Assembly: GCF_043497005.1 (NCBI RefSeq)
Contig: NZ_JBIEKE010000001.1
Span: forward strand, 806,001 to 870,000
From: Halobacillus_A sp043497005
GTDB taxonomy: Bacteria > Bacillota > Bacilli > Bacillales > Halobacillaceae
Reading direction: 5' to 3'
DNA length: 64,000 nt
The translations under genes were made by a program, and so were the position numbers. Below, one piece after another: positions 17,096 to 26,521 of this stretch. Within the stretch, counting starts at the first letter, position 1. Every line of letters begins with the position of its first letter. The notes below the pieces were generated by a model. That model was given only the letters and a program-made list of their open reading frames with translations. It searched no databases and was not told where the DNA came from.

Positions 17096-18442
17096 ATGAT
17101 AACAAAAAAATTAATAGCTAATTGTTTATCCACGTCATTTTATCAAATACCTGAGGATGTTAAAATTCACGGAAAAATGAGCTTGTTAAATTGGCTGGGT
17201 GCAGCTATTGGCACTGCTGAACATCCTTCGATTGACATGCTTATCGAATTATCAAATGACCTTTCATCCAGCGGTCAAGCGACTATTTTTGGGAGAAAAG
17301 AAAAAAGTGATATCTCAACCGCAGCGCTGGTCATGGGAACGGCTTCCCACATCTTTGATTATGACGATACTCATTTAGACACTATCCATCACCCGAGCGG
17401 CCCGGTTGCTCCAGTAGTTGTTGCACTGGGAGAACACTTAGAGGCCAGCGGGGAGGATGTTTTAAAAGCCTTTATTCTTGGCTGCGAAGCTGAATTAAGA
17501 ATTAGTAACGCTGTGTATCCTTCGCATTATCAATTGGGCTGGCACATCACAAGTTCGACAGGGGTGTTTGGAGCTGCCATCGCAGCAGGGCTATTACTTG
17601 GTCTTGAAGAAGACGAACTAAATAATGCCATGGGAATTGCCGGTACGCAGGCCTTCGGGTTACGAGCCTCATTCGGCACGATGTCTAAACCGCTTCATCC
17701 AGGTAAAGCAGCTCAAACTGGACTCTTATCTGCTTTGTTAGCACAAAAGGGATTTACCGGATCACAAGAAATACTCGAAGCTAAAAGAGGATTTGCCAAT
17801 GTCCTTGCTCCTGAGCATGATTTAGAAAAGGTGAATATTAAATGGGGAGAAGAGTGGGAACTATTAAAGAACACTTTTAAGCCTTATGCATGTGGTATTG
17901 TGCTCCACCCGTCTATTGATGCTTGCATCTATTTTAGAGAAAGAGTTCCTTTTGAAGAGTTAAAATCTATTGAACTTAATGTAAACCCTTATGTTCTAGA
18001 GCTTACGGGAAACAGAAATCCAAATACAGGGCTGGAAGGAAAGTTTAGTATTTATTTTGCGGCAGCAGCCGCCTTTATCTATGGCGAAGCAGGGTTCAAA
18101 CAATTCACCGATGATAAAGTAAATCAACAAAACATTCAGCAGATGCAACGAAAAATACAGGTGAAGGTTGATGAGACAATTAAAGAAGAGCAAGTCGTCG
18201 CTAAAGCTGAACGCTTAAATGGTGAAGTGATGGAGTGTAAAGTCGACCATGCAACGGGAAGCCTGTTAAATCCAATGAAAGAAACGGATTTAATCAATAA
18301 ATTCAATGAGTTAGCTAGTGAAGTGATGGAGACCAGTCAAATTCAATCTATTGTTTCTAAACTGTTAGGTTTGGAAAATCTCCAGTCTATTAACGAACTG
18401 ACCAACCTTAATAATGTTACAGATGCTAAAAGATTTCAATAA
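17096..18442 (+). CDS. MmgE/PrpD family protein (first copy)
   Basis: A 448-residue cytoplasmic protein of the MmgE/PrpD family, which includes 2-methylcitrate dehydratase, cis-aconitate decarboxylase and iminodisuccinate epimerase. Family motifs include HIFDYDDTHLDTIHHPSG (near 83-100), HITSSTGVFGAA and KPLHPGKAAQTG. A second, divergent copy lies at 21727 in the same island. GGAGGGTGGAG lies upstream of the ATG at a rather long spacing. By context it dehydrates, isomerises or decarboxylates an organic acid brought in by the TRAP transporter. The precise reaction is unknown. Confidence 0.85.
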   Translation: MITKKLIANCLSTSFYQIPEDVKIHGKMSLLNWLGAAIGTAEHPSIDMLIELSNDLSSSGQATIFGRKEKSDISTAALVMGTASHIFDYDDTHLDTIHHPSGPVAPVVVALGEHLEASGEDVLKAFILGCEAELRISNAVYPSHYQLGWHITSSTGVFGAAIAAGLLLGLEEDELNNAMGIAGTQAFGLRASFGTMSKPLHPGKAAQTGLLSALLAQKGFTGSQEILEAKRGFANVLAPEHDLEKVNIKWGEEWELLKNTFKPYACGIVLHPSIDACIYFRERVPFEELKSIELNVNPYVLELTGNRNPNTGLEGKFSIYFAAAAAFIYGEAGFKQFTDDKVNQQNIQQMQRKIQVKVDETIKEEQVVAKAERLNGEVMECKVDHATGSLLNPMKETDLINKFNELASEVMETSQIQSIVSKLLGLENLQSINELTNLNNVTDAKRFQ

Positions 18443-18457
18443 TAAAGGAGCTTGTTT

Positions 18458-18838
18458 ATGAATAAAGAGTTATTTGAAAAAGGGTTAGAAACAAGAAAAA
18501 GTGTACTAGGATCTGACTATGTGGAAGCGTCAATAAATAATGCTACTGATTTTAATATGCCTATGCAGGAGCTTGTTACAGAATACTGCTGGGGAGAGGT
18601 TTGGGGAAGAGAAGGGCTTTCTAAACAGACGAGAAGTATGTTGAATCTGGCGATGATCACTGCACTAAACCGCCCTCATGAATTAAAGCTCCATGTGAGA
18701 GGCGCGATTAATAATGGATTGACCAAAGAGGATATCCAGGAAGTATTTTTACAAGCGGCGATTTATTGTGGAGTACCTGCAGCCATAGATAGTTTTAGGA
18801 CGGCTCAGCAAGTATTTGATGAAATGGAACAGGAGTGA
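18458..18838 (+). CDS. Carboxymuconolactone decarboxylase (CMD) family protein
   Basis: A 126-residue all-helical protein of the PcaC/CMD type, with motifs WGEVWGREGLSKQTRSMLNL, HELKLHVRGAINNG and YCGVPAAIDSF. It lacks the CxxC of AhpD-type peroxidases, so a decarboxylase or lyase role is more likely than peroxidase activity. The ATG at 18458 with AAAGGAG upstream is preferred to an in-frame TTG at 18452. It follows the first MmgE/PrpD gene by 15 bases and is followed by a bidirectional terminator, so the two form a short operon with dctP or from their own promoter. Confidence 0.85.
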   Translation: MNKELFEKGLETRKSVLGSDYVEASINNATDFNMPMQELVTEYCWGEVWGREGLSKQTRSMLNLAMITALNRPHELKLHVRGAINNGLTKEDIQEVFLQAAIYCGVPAAIDSFRTAQQVFDEMEQE

Positions 18839-18857
18839 ATACGATCCCATTCATAAT

Positions 18858-18902
18858 CCAAACAGTATGAATCAGTACTCCACTGATTGCATACTGTTTT
18901 GG
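18858..18902. terminator. Bidirectional terminator hairpin
   Basis: A long stem (CCAAACAGTATG and AATCAGT pairing with ACTGATT and CATACTGTTTTGG, with single-base bulges) sits between the convergent CMD gene and the AEC transporter gene. Confidence 0.75.
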
Positions 18903-18925
18903 TTATTCTTAACACAGTCATTTAT

Positions 18926-19846
18926 TTAGAATAGTAGGCCTGATAGGTAAATGACAAGAGTGACAGTGAGCACACTGAAAATGGTTGAAAACAATACAGC
19001 CTGAGAGGCGAAAGAAGGTTCGTTTTCGTATTCCTGGGCTATAATGGCGCTATTAACAGAACTTGGTGCAGCTGATGCTATAAACATAGCCTGGGCCGTC
19101 GTGGTATTGACATCCAGAAAGAAAATAATAATATAGGCTGCCAGTGGAGCCACCATGAGTCTTACGCTAATACTTAAAAAGACGTTCCACATGTTTTTAG
19201 AAAAATTCAATTGAACCACTTGAGCACCTAAGGTTAATAAAGCTATCCCTATTAAAGCGTCAGCAACATAAGAACCCGGCGTGTAAATGAAATCAGGCAG
19301 TGGAACATCAAATACGTTCAATCCAATTCCAAGCACCATAGCATATGTAATAGGCATCTTAAAGTAAGGAATCAGTGATTTGAAGAAGCCTTGACTGCCT
19401 GCTTGGAGCGTAATAATTCCATAGGAATAAACTAATAGATTTTGAAAAGTTAAAATCAGGACCTGTATCGCCATGGCAAAAGGATCTTGTTTAAAGGCAA
19501 GGTCGTTTACAGGAACCCCATAGTTTCCAGAGTTAAAAAACATGGTACTATGCGAAAATGCCAGCTGCATTCCACGATGAAAACGAAAAATTTTACTGAT
19601 CATTTTGGATACAAAATACAAAACTGCACTTAAAGCCAGAAAGAAAATAAGAACATCAGCAAACATATTCCAAGCTAAATCGGTTTCATAAAGTCTTGTA
19701 AAGATGAGACCTGGAATTAAATAATAAATGTTGATTTTAGCCAGCGTACTCAAATCAAACTGAAATTGTCGATGTAGAAAGGCTCCAACGCTTATTAAAA
19801 TGAGAATAGGTAATAAAACATTTAAAAATATATTTAAAATTTCCAT
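18926..19846 (-). CDS. AEC-family transporter (MdcF-like malonate/carboxylate carrier)
   Basis: A 306-residue membrane protein with about ten helices and the typical NSGNYGVPVN motif (near 110) and a C-terminal SAAPSSVNSAIIAQEY motif of the auxin-efflux-carrier/malonate permease family. Bacterial members move malonate, malate or lactate. The ATG at 19846 is chosen over the longer frame because GTAGGAAAGGAGAAATAT precedes it. It is transcribed divergently from the HMG-CoA-lyase gene, with a degenerate copy of the dct operator between them. It may export a metabolic by-product or import a second substrate of the island. Confidence 0.85.
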   Translation of the reverse strand: MEILNIFLNVLLPILILISVGAFLHRQFQFDLSTLAKINIYYLIPGLIFTRLYETDLAWNMFADVLIFFLALSAVLYFVSKMISKIFRFHRGMQLAFSHSTMFFNSGNYGVPVNDLAFKQDPFAMAIQVLILTFQNLLVYSYGIITLQAGSQGFFKSLIPYFKMPITYAMVLGIGLNVFDVPLPDFIYTPGSYVADALIGIALLTLGAQVVQLNFSKNMWNVFLSISVRLMVAPLAAYIIIFFLDVNTTTAQAMFIASAAPSSVNSAIIAQEYENEPSFASQAVLFSTIFSVLTVTLVIYLSGLLF

Positions 19847-19903
19847 ATATTTCTCCTTTCCTACAAAAAATAAAGAATAATCAGAATATAACACAATTAT
19901 TGG

Positions 19904-19917
19904 ATTTTGGATAAACG
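19904..19917. promoter_or_regulatory. Degenerate copy of the dct operator box
   Basis: ATTTTGGATAAACG keeps ATTTTGGATA and the following A of the 15720 box. It lies in the divergent region between the AEC transporter and the HMG-CoA-lyase-like gene. Weak evidence on its own. Confidence 0.3.
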
Positions 19918-19951
19918 TTTTGATTGTACTCTATATACGGGAGGTTTTAAC

Positions 19952-20881
19952 ATGAAACTGCCGGAAAGTGTTTGTATTAATGAAGTCGTGTTAAGGGATG
20001 GACTGCAGCTGGAGAACCAAGTAGTCAGTGTAGAAAGTAAAAAGAAATTATTTGATCACTTGCGGGAGGCTAATGTGAAAAGCTTTGAGTTCGGCTCTTT
20101 TGTTCATCCTAAATTAGTTCCTCAAATGGCTAATAGCGGCGCGTTGTATACCGCGATTAGTGGTCAAAATAAACATATCGATTTAATCGGACTCGTACCC
20201 AATTTAAAAGGAACTGAAGCTGCCAATCGTGTGGGCGTAAAGAAAGTGAATTATGTTTTCTCAGCCAGTGATACTCATAATCAGCAAAATGTTCGTAAGC
20301 GAACGGAAGAATCGTTGGAGGAATTGAAATCACTTCAGCATTATTGTGAAAGGAATGATATGGACGTCGATGTAACATTAGCTACTTCCTTCGGTTGTCC
20401 TTTTGAAGGAGTTATACCAGCAGAGCGGATTGAATCTATCGTGGATGTTATATCTGAGTTAGATATAGCTAATATTACCTTAGCTGATACAACAGGGATG
20501 GCTAATCCAAAGCAAGTCTATGAATTACTGGCTCGTTTAGTAGATCATTATCCAAACCAAACGTTTAACTTGCATTTTCATAATACGCGAGGCATGGGTC
20601 TCTCCAATATAATGGCCGGCCTGCAGGCAGGTGTTCGAAGGTTCGACACAGCATTAGGTGGGTTAGGGGGCTGCCCATTTGCACCAGGAGCCACAGGTAA
20701 TGTGTGCACCGAAGATGTGGTACACATGTTCCACGAGATGGGGATAGAGACGAATATCGACCTTGACCAATTGATCTTTGCTTCCGAGCTTTTAAGTGAA
20801 ATCCTTAACCACGACACCCCAAGCTACATACGAAAAGCTGGCAAGTCGATTCGAAAATACCCTGTGCCCAATCAAATGTGA
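19952..20881 (+). CDS. HMG-CoA lyase family protein
   Basis: A 309-residue TIM-barrel lyase that cleaves 3-hydroxy-3-methylglutaryl-CoA (or a related 3-hydroxyacyl-CoA) to acetyl-CoA and a keto acid. The catalytic R15 and D16 (VLRDGLQ), the metal-binding H208 and H210 (LHFHNTRG), and the signature Cys241 in LGGCPFAPGATGNVCTED are all present. The ATG at 19952 has GGGAGG upstream; a longer in-frame start at 19907 is not supported. It is immediately followed by an AUH-like enoyl-CoA hydratase, the partner expected for a 3-methylglutaconyl-CoA or similar branched-acyl route. Confidence 0.88.
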   Translation: MKLPESVCINEVVLRDGLQLENQVVSVESKKKLFDHLREANVKSFEFGSFVHPKLVPQMANSGALYTAISGQNKHIDLIGLVPNLKGTEAANRVGVKKVNYVFSASDTHNQQNVRKRTEESLEELKSLQHYCERNDMDVDVTLATSFGCPFEGVIPAERIESIVDVISELDIANITLADTTGMANPKQVYELLARLVDHYPNQTFNLHFHNTRGMGLSNIMAGLQAGVRRFDTALGGLGGCPFAPGATGNVCTEDVVHMFHEMGIETNIDLDQLIFASELLSEILNHDTPSYIRKAGKSIRKYPVPNQM

Positions 20882-20892
20882 TGGAGGTTATC

Positions 20893-21690
20893 ATGATGAA
20901 ACCCTATGAAACAATCAATGTGATAGAAGAACATAAGAGTGACAGTATCGTTGTAATTGAACTGAATCGTCCGGAAGCGATGAATTCCTTAAATACTAAG
21001 ATGAGTGAAGAGCTGATTGACTGCTTAAGAACTTTAAAAAATAGAAATGATACTCGCGTTCTAATCTTGACGGGTTCGGGTGAAAAAAGTTTTTGTGCAG
21101 GAGCTGACTTAAAAGAACGTAAAGGAATGAGCAACCAACAGTGGAAGGAGCAGCATGATTGTTTTGAAGAGGCCTATGACCAATTAAGAAATTTTCCATT
21201 TCCGACCATAGCAATGGTAAATGGGTTTGCATTAGGCGGGGGAATGGAAATGGTACTGAGCTGCGATCTTCGCTATATTTCTGAAGATGCGAAAATGGGA
21301 TTGCCGGAAGTGACTCTGGGGATCATTCCTGGAGTAGGAGGCACTCAGTTGCTTCCGAGAACGATTTCCGTAAACAAAGCTAAAGAATTTTTATTTAGAG
21401 GGAATCACATATCTTCTCAGCAGGCATTAGAGACAGGGATTGCCAATGATGTATTTAATAAAGAGGATTTATATGCCCACACCTTAGAAGTCGCTAAAGA
21501 AATTGCCCGTAATGCTCCATTATCTCTGAAAGCGCTTAAAAAGTCTGTTAACTTGGGGACAGAAACAGACTTAACAACGGCATTATCGATAGAACTTGAT
21601 CAATATTATACTTGCGCAAATTCTAAAGACAGACAGGAAGGCATCAAAGCGTTTAACGAAAAACGCAACCCACTCTGGCAAGGAGAATAG
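20893..21690 (+). CDS. Enoyl-CoA hydratase (methylglutaconyl-CoA hydratase-like)
   Basis: A 265-residue crotonase-fold enzyme. The oxyanion motifs CAGADLKERKGMS and GFALGGGMEM and the acid/base region GLPEVTLGIIPGVGGTQ, with both Glu residues, are intact. The CAGADLKER sequence is typical of the AUH/YngF group acting on methylglutaconyl-CoA. The ATG at 20893 follows GGAGGTTATC at good spacing; the preceding frame overlaps the lyase stop. The product of this enzyme would be the substrate of the adjacent HMG-CoA lyase. In this island it may instead act on an itaconyl- or mesaconyl-type CoA ester. Confidence 0.87.
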   Translation: MMKPYETINVIEEHKSDSIVVIELNRPEAMNSLNTKMSEELIDCLRTLKNRNDTRVLILTGSGEKSFCAGADLKERKGMSNQQWKEQHDCFEEAYDQLRNFPFPTIAMVNGFALGGGMEMVLSCDLRYISEDAKMGLPEVTLGIIPGVGGTQLLPRTISVNKAKEFLFRGNHISSQQALETGIANDVFNKEDLYAHTLEVAKEIARNAPLSLKALKKSVNLGTETDLTTALSIELDQYYTCANSKDRQEGIKAFNEKRNPLWQGE

Positions 21691-21726
21691 TTTTTAAGAT
21701 CAATCACTTTTTCAAGGAGGATGGTT

Positions 21727-23079
21727 ATGGACTTAAGTAAGGAGATTGCCAACTACTGCGTCAACTTGAATTATGAAGATATTCCTGAAGAGGTTCGACA
21801 ATATACAAAGCTTTGTATACTGGATTATTTTAGTTCAGCTATTGCAGGGTCCGATAAAGAACCCATTCGAATCATCAATGAAATGATGCAGGAAATGGGA
21901 GGAGAAAATCAATCTACACTTTTTACGGGTGGTCAATCCAGTGTAATAAATGCAGCACTAATAAATGGAGCTTCCAGTCATATCGTAGAATTGGATGATA
22001 TTCATAAAGCTTCTATTATACATGCTGCTACCGTTGTTATACCAGCCGCTTTAGCCGTAAGTGAGTGGAGAGAAATGTCTGGGAAAGACCTCATTACTTC
22101 GGTCGTTATTGGATATGAAGTTTGCTATAGGATTGGGGAAGCGGTGTCTCCATCTCACTATTACTATTGGCATAACACGGCAACATGCGGAACATTTGGA
22201 GCTGCTATAGCGACTGCGAAACTCATCGGCTTAAATGAGAAGCAAATAGTGGCTGCTTTAGGGAATGCAGGAACCCAGGCTGCTGGCTTATGGGAATTTA
22301 TTGAAGACGGAGCTATGACAAAACAACTGCACCCTGGTAAAGCTGCTATGAACGGAACGATGGCTTCTCTGCTTGCGCAAAAAGGTTTTACTGGCGCGCA
22401 AAAGATTCTTGAGGGAAATAGAGGGTTTTTTAAGTCAATGAGTACTGATCCTAAGGCACATAAAATAACCGAGAACCTGGGGGATGAATTCAAGATCTTG
22501 GAGAACTCATTCAAAGTTCATGCTTCCTGCCGCCATACCCATCATGCGATTGATATTCTTATGGAGATGGCTGATTCAAATCCTATCCCTATTGAAAAAA
22601 TTGAAGCTGTGGATGTGCGTACGTATCAAACAGCTATTGATATTACAGATGATCCGTCCCCGGACACCATTTACGCATCTAAATTCAGCCTGCAGTACTG
22701 CACCGCTTTAGCTCTATCAAAAAAACAGGCCGGGATTCATGATTTTAATGAAACAAGTTTGTGGGATGAGGAAATACGTGAGCTTATGAAAACAGTGACG
22801 CTTCACTCTGATCCATTAATTACGGGTGAGTATCCAGAAAAATGGGGAGCTGAGGTAACAATCACCTTTACAGATGGGCGTTCTATTCAAAGCGGAACAG
22901 ATTTTCCGAAGGGAGATCCTGAAAACCCGGTCTCCACCGAAGAATTAATTGAGAAGTTTCATTCTTTGTCTTATCAATTACCTTTAGAAACTAGAGAACA
23001 TCTAACGGACAAAATTATGAATGTAGAACTAGAAGAGAATATAGCAGACGTGATGCAACTATTGAAGCAGCCCGTTTAA
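21727..23079 (+). CDS. MmgE/PrpD family protein (second copy)
   Basis: A 450-residue protein of the same family as the gene at 17096, with motifs HIVELDDIHKASIIHAAT and KQLHPGKAAMNG. The two copies clearly differ, so this is not a recent duplication. The ATG at 21727 lies 6 bases after AAGGAGG; the ATG at 21721 abuts it directly and is rejected. It is followed by the beta subunit of a class I fumarase-type hydratase. Two paralogues in one island suggest two successive dehydration or isomerisation steps, or two substrates. Confidence 0.85.
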   Translation: MDLSKEIANYCVNLNYEDIPEEVRQYTKLCILDYFSSAIAGSDKEPIRIINEMMQEMGGENQSTLFTGGQSSVINAALINGASSHIVELDDIHKASIIHAATVVIPAALAVSEWREMSGKDLITSVVIGYEVCYRIGEAVSPSHYYYWHNTATCGTFGAAIATAKLIGLNEKQIVAALGNAGTQAAGLWEFIEDGAMTKQLHPGKAAMNGTMASLLAQKGFTGAQKILEGNRGFFKSMSTDPKAHKITENLGDEFKILENSFKVHASCRHTHHAIDILMEMADSNPIPIEKIEAVDVRTYQTAIDITDDPSPDTIYASKFSLQYCTALALSKKQAGIHDFNETSLWDEEIRELMKTVTLHSDPLITGEYPEKWGAEVTITFTDGRSIQSGTDFPKGDPENPVSTEELIEKFHSLSYQLPLETREHLTDKIMNVELEENIADVMQLLKQPV

Positions 23080-23106
23080 GAATATTTTAATGAGGGAGGA
23101 AGACTA

Positions 23107-23658
23107 TTGGCTATTCACGTTCAACTGCCCATTGAGGAAAAGGAGCTCGCTTCATTAAAGGCTGGCGATCGAGTGTTATTATCCGGAGTTGTTTATACAG
23201 CTCGTGATGCAGCTCATAAACGAATGGTAGAAGAAGAAAAGAAGGGAATCCCATTACCAGTCGATTTGAACAATCAAGTCATTTATTATGTTGGCCCTAC
23301 TCCTACAAAACCTGGAGAAGTGATCGGTTCAGCAGGACCTACAACAAGTGGTCGAATGGATGCCTTTACACCACTGTTACTGGAAAAAGGCTTAAAAGGA
23401 ATGATTGGAAAAGGTTATCGCAGTGAAGAAGTTAAAGAATCAATAATAAAGAACAAAGCCATATACTTCGGAGCAGTTGGAGGGGCAGCTGCATTAATCG
23501 CACGTTCTATTAAATCCTCTGAGGTCATAGCGTATGAAGATTTAGGAACAGAAGCTATTCGAAAGCTGGAAATCGAGGAGTTTCCGGCAGTTGTAATTAA
23601 TGATGGTTACGGGGGCGATTTATATGCTGATGGGGTGGCTCAATATAAGAAGGATTAA
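23107..23658 (+). CDS. Class I fumarase-type hydratase, beta subunit (TtdB/FumA C-terminal type)
   Basis: A 183-residue protein matching the swivelling C-terminal domain of iron-sulfur fumarase/L-tartrate dehydratase. Typical motifs are YVGPTPTKPGEVIGSAGPTT, GKGYRSEEV and YFGAVGGAAALIA. It starts at TTG 23107 after GAGGGAGG. The matching alpha subunit is not adjacent; it lies 6 kb downstream at 29692, which is unusual because the genes are normally next to each other. The pair could hydrate fumarate, mesaconate or tartrate-type acids. Confidence 0.88.
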   Translation: MAIHVQLPIEEKELASLKAGDRVLLSGVVYTARDAAHKRMVEEEKKGIPLPVDLNNQVIYYVGPTPTKPGEVIGSAGPTTSGRMDAFTPLLLEKGLKGMIGKGYRSEEVKESIIKNKAIYFGAVGGAAALIARSIKSSEVIAYEDLGTEAIRKLEIEEFPAVVINDGYGGDLYADGVAQYKKD

Positions 23659-23717
23659 TTCAAAAGCTTTCATCTCTGACACAGGGATGAAAAATACATT
23701 CAGAGAGGAAGTAAACT

Positions 23718-24605
23718 ATGAGAGTCGGTATCATTGGGTTAGGAAACATGGGAGGGAGAATCGCTAAAAGGTTATTAACAGAAGGTTTTGAAGTGGGCTT
23801 ATTTGATGTAAATGAAACAACTGTAAGACAACTCGTGGATATGGGGGGAAAGTCTTTTTCTACTCCCGGCGAATTAGCCGAAGAATTCCAATATATCATT
23901 ACGATTCTCCCGAATGTTTCTATTGTTAAGGAAACCTTATTAGGTGAAAAAGGCTTACTTAATCGTCTAACGGAAAAAAGTCTTCTCATCGAAATGACTT
24001 CCTCTGAACCTTCTGTAACAAAAGAGTTGAATGATATAATGACAACTAATCACCTGAGAATGATAGATGCGCCGGTGAGTGGAGGGATTCAAAAAGCAGA
24101 AAACGGTTCTCTGGCGATTATGGTGGGTGGAAAGACACAAGACGTTCAGGAGGTCTATCCGTTATTACAAAGTATAGGAGAAAATATTACCCACGTAGGA
24201 GAAGTTGGCAGCGGCCATACGATGAAGGCATTAAATAATTTGATATCTGCAACTACACTTGCAGCAACAGGAGAAGCCATAGCCCTTGGGGTTAAATTAG
24301 GACTGGATCCTAACCGGATGTTGGATGTCGTTAATTCGAGCACCGGAAGAAGCTTTTCTAGTGAATACAAATTACCAAACCAAGTATTAACACGTGATTT
24401 TGAAGTAGGGTTCACTTTAGATTTGATGGTGAAAGATTTGAAGATTGCATTAGGTATGGCTGAGGAAGAGAAGGTACCGATGATGATCACGGGGGCCAGC
24501 TATCAGCTATGGAAACAAGCGTGGTCTAAAGGCAGAGGACCCAGGGACCATACTGAAATTATTCAGCATATAGAAGAAATGATAGACATTGAAATCAAAG
24601 GATAG
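23718..24605 (+). CDS. Beta-hydroxyacid dehydrogenase (3-hydroxyisobutyrate/tartronate semialdehyde reductase family)
   Basis: A 295-residue NAD(P)-dependent dehydrogenase. The N-terminal GLGNMGGRIAKRL nucleotide motif, the substrate motif DAPVSGGI (near 116) and the catalytic Lys in MKALNNLISA (near 172) are intact. Members reduce 3-hydroxyisobutyrate, 2-hydroxy-3-oxopropionate or methylenegluatarate-type semialdehydes. AGAGGAAGT precedes the ATG. It overlaps the downstream GntR reading frame but not its probable true start. The substrate here is unknown. Confidence 0.85.
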   Translation: MRVGIIGLGNMGGRIAKRLLTEGFEVGLFDVNETTVRQLVDMGGKSFSTPGELAEEFQYIITILPNVSIVKETLLGEKGLLNRLTEKSLLIEMTSSEPSVTKELNDIMTTNHLRMIDAPVSGGIQKAENGSLAIMVGGKTQDVQEVYPLLQSIGENITHVGEVGSGHTMKALNNLISATTLAATGEAIALGVKLGLDPNRMLDVVNSSTGRSFSSEYKLPNQVLTRDFEVGFTLDLMVKDLKIALGMAEEEKVPMMITGASYQLWKQAWSKGRGPRDHTEIIQHIEEMIDIEIKG

Positions 24606-24624
24606 TTTTAAGGAGATGAAAGCC

Positions 24625-25305
24625 TTGGCAGATTACAAAATAGAGAACTTTGACCGGACGACTCTACAATTTAAAGTGACGACCAAATTGCGGGAATTGA
24701 TTTTAAAAGGTGAGTTTAAAATGGGGGAACGCCTTATGCAGGAAGAGTGGGCTGAAAAACTCGGGGTAAGCCGAATGCCCATTCGAGATGCATTAAGACA
24801 ACTAGAACTGGAAGGTCTCGTAAGAATAGAACCGAGAAAAGGCGCCATTGTCACCCCTATTTCTGAAGAAGATATTAAGGAAATCTATCAACTCCGTGCA
24901 CTTTTAGAAGGGGAAGCGATCGTTAAGTCCGTTCCTTATTTAGAACAGCATGACTTGGAAAAACTGGATTCCCTGTACAATCAAATGATTGAATTAAATG
25001 CGGATAGTAAAGACGTTAAAGAGTACTTAAGCCTGAATGCGGAGTTTCATAAAGTTTTACGAAGCGGCTGTCCCTGGAGGAGAACACAAGGTTTCATTGA
25101 TACGTTATGGAAAGGAATACCTTCTTATACGCCGAGTGTACTGCCTAATCACCTGGAGGAAGCTCATAAGGAGCACCGTTTAATGGTCGAATATGCTATT
25201 GCGAGAGATGCGGACAAGCTTAAAGAAGTGACTGTAAATCATATCCTTAGAACCAGGGATGAATTGATTAAGATGGTTACGAGTAATGAGGAAGTAAATA
25301 ACTAA
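24625..25305 (+). CDS. GntR-family regulator with FCD ligand domain
   Basis: A 226-residue regulator with an N-terminal winged helix (MGERLMQEEWAEKLGVSRMP and the following IRDALRQLELEGLV) and an all-helical FCD effector domain with putative metal-binding histidines. The TTG at 24625 lies 9 bases after AAGGAG and is preferred to the ATG at 24589, which overlaps the previous gene. It is encoded mid-island and is the best candidate to bind the ATTGTATCCAAAAT boxes flanking the dct genes. FCD regulators usually repress carboxylate catabolism until the substrate binds. Confidence 0.85.
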   Translation: MADYKIENFDRTTLQFKVTTKLRELILKGEFKMGERLMQEEWAEKLGVSRMPIRDALRQLELEGLVRIEPRKGAIVTPISEEDIKEIYQLRALLEGEAIVKSVPYLEQHDLEKLDSLYNQMIELNADSKDVKEYLSLNAEFHKVLRSGCPWRRTQGFIDTLWKGIPSYTPSVLPNHLEEAHKEHRLMVEYAIARDADKLKEVTVNHILRTRDELIKMVTSNEEVNN

Positions 25306-25324
25306 TCAGTTAGGAGAGGATGAG

Positions 25325-26389
25325 ATGAAGAAGTTCGAGATAGCCGTCATACCTGGAGATGGGATTGGGAAAGAAGTAGTACCTGAAGCAATTCGTGTGT
25401 TAAATAAACTTAGTGAAATCCATGGAGGTTTTAAGCTGTCCTACCAGGAGTTTCCTTGGGGATCAGACTATTACATGCAGCATGGAAGAATGATGCCGGA
25501 GGATGGGATGGCACAGCTTGAACAAAGTGATGTCATATTTTTAGGAGCAGTAGGAGATCCTTCTCTTGTACCAGATCATATCTCTTTAAATGGATTACTG
25601 CTGAAAATTCGCAGGGAATTCGAACAAGTCGTAAACATTAGACCAGCTAAACAATTGGAAGGGATAGCATCGCCGCTCTCTCATCCGAACGATTTTGATT
25701 TCATAGTTGTTAGAGAAAACAGCGAAGGAGAATACAGCAGTTCGGGTGGGAGAGTGCACTCAGGCGAGGATGAGGTAGTCGTACAAAATGCAGTCTTTAC
25801 TAAAAAGGCTGTTTCGCGTGTGATGAATTATGCCTATCAGTTAGCTGAAACGAGAGACTCCAGGCTGACAAGTGCGACAAAATCAAATGGAATTGTCCAT
25901 TCCATGCCATTTTGGGATGAGGTATTAAAAGAATTATCTAGTGATTATCCTGCAGTAAAAGTTGAAAATTTTCATATTGACGCACTTTCTGCCTTCATGG
26001 TTACGAAGCCGCATAGTTTTGACGTGATTGTAGCCAGTAACTTATTTGGAGACATATTAACAGATTTAGGATCGGCTATTATGGGAAGCATTGGGATTGC
26101 GCCTTCTGGTAATCTTAATCTCAACCAAAAGTATCCTTCTATGTTTGAACCCGTCCATGGATCTGCCCCGGATATAGTCGGACAAAATCTAGCAAACCCG
26201 ATTGGTCAAATCTGGACGGCTAAGATGATGCTGGATCACCTTGGAGAAAGTGAAGCGGGAGCCGAACTTCTAAAAGCTATGGAGCATGTGTTGAAAGATG
26301 GAGTGAAAACCCCTGATATTGGCGGAACCAGTTCAACGGAAGAAGTGACGAATGCGATCATTGATCGATTTTCTACTGTTTTACAATAG
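25325..26389 (+). CDS. Isocitrate/isopropylmalate-type dehydrogenase (D-malate/tartrate dehydrogenase-like)
   Basis: A 354-residue NAD-dependent oxidative decarboxylase. It opens with the family hallmark IPGDGIGKEV and has ENSEGEYSS, TSATKSNG and the metal site NLFGDILTDLGSAI. The NSEGEY pattern and absence of leucine-biosynthesis neighbours point to the DmlA/TtuC group (D-malate, tartrate or 3-alkylmalate), not LeuB. A second enzyme of this type lies at 57979. It would convert a 2-hydroxy-dicarboxylate to a 2-keto acid and CO2. AGGAGAGG precedes the ATG. Confidence 0.87.
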   Translation: MKKFEIAVIPGDGIGKEVVPEAIRVLNKLSEIHGGFKLSYQEFPWGSDYYMQHGRMMPEDGMAQLEQSDVIFLGAVGDPSLVPDHISLNGLLLKIRREFEQVVNIRPAKQLEGIASPLSHPNDFDFIVVRENSEGEYSSSGGRVHSGEDEVVVQNAVFTKKAVSRVMNYAYQLAETRDSRLTSATKSNGIVHSMPFWDEVLKELSSDYPAVKVENFHIDALSAFMVTKPHSFDVIVASNLFGDILTDLGSAIMGSIGIAPSGNLNLNQKYPSMFEPVHGSAPDIVGQNLANPIGQIWTAKMMLDHLGESEAGAELLKAMEHVLKDGVKTPDIGGTSSTEEVTNAIIDRFSTVLQ

Positions 26390-26521
26390 GTATCTATGAG
26401 ATTAATACATGAAATAGATGCAATTTTTGCTTTGTTCGTTCCTCAGATCTCCCTTTATAATTAAAAGTACAAATATATTTTTTTGAATTTTTAAAAATAT
26501 AAAAGCTAGGAGAGTGCTAAA

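Noticed and set aside
25325..26389. 3-isopropylmalate dehydrogenase LeuB
   Set aside because: No leucine biosynthesis neighbours, and the ENSEGEYSS pattern fits the D-malate/tartrate dehydrogenase group.
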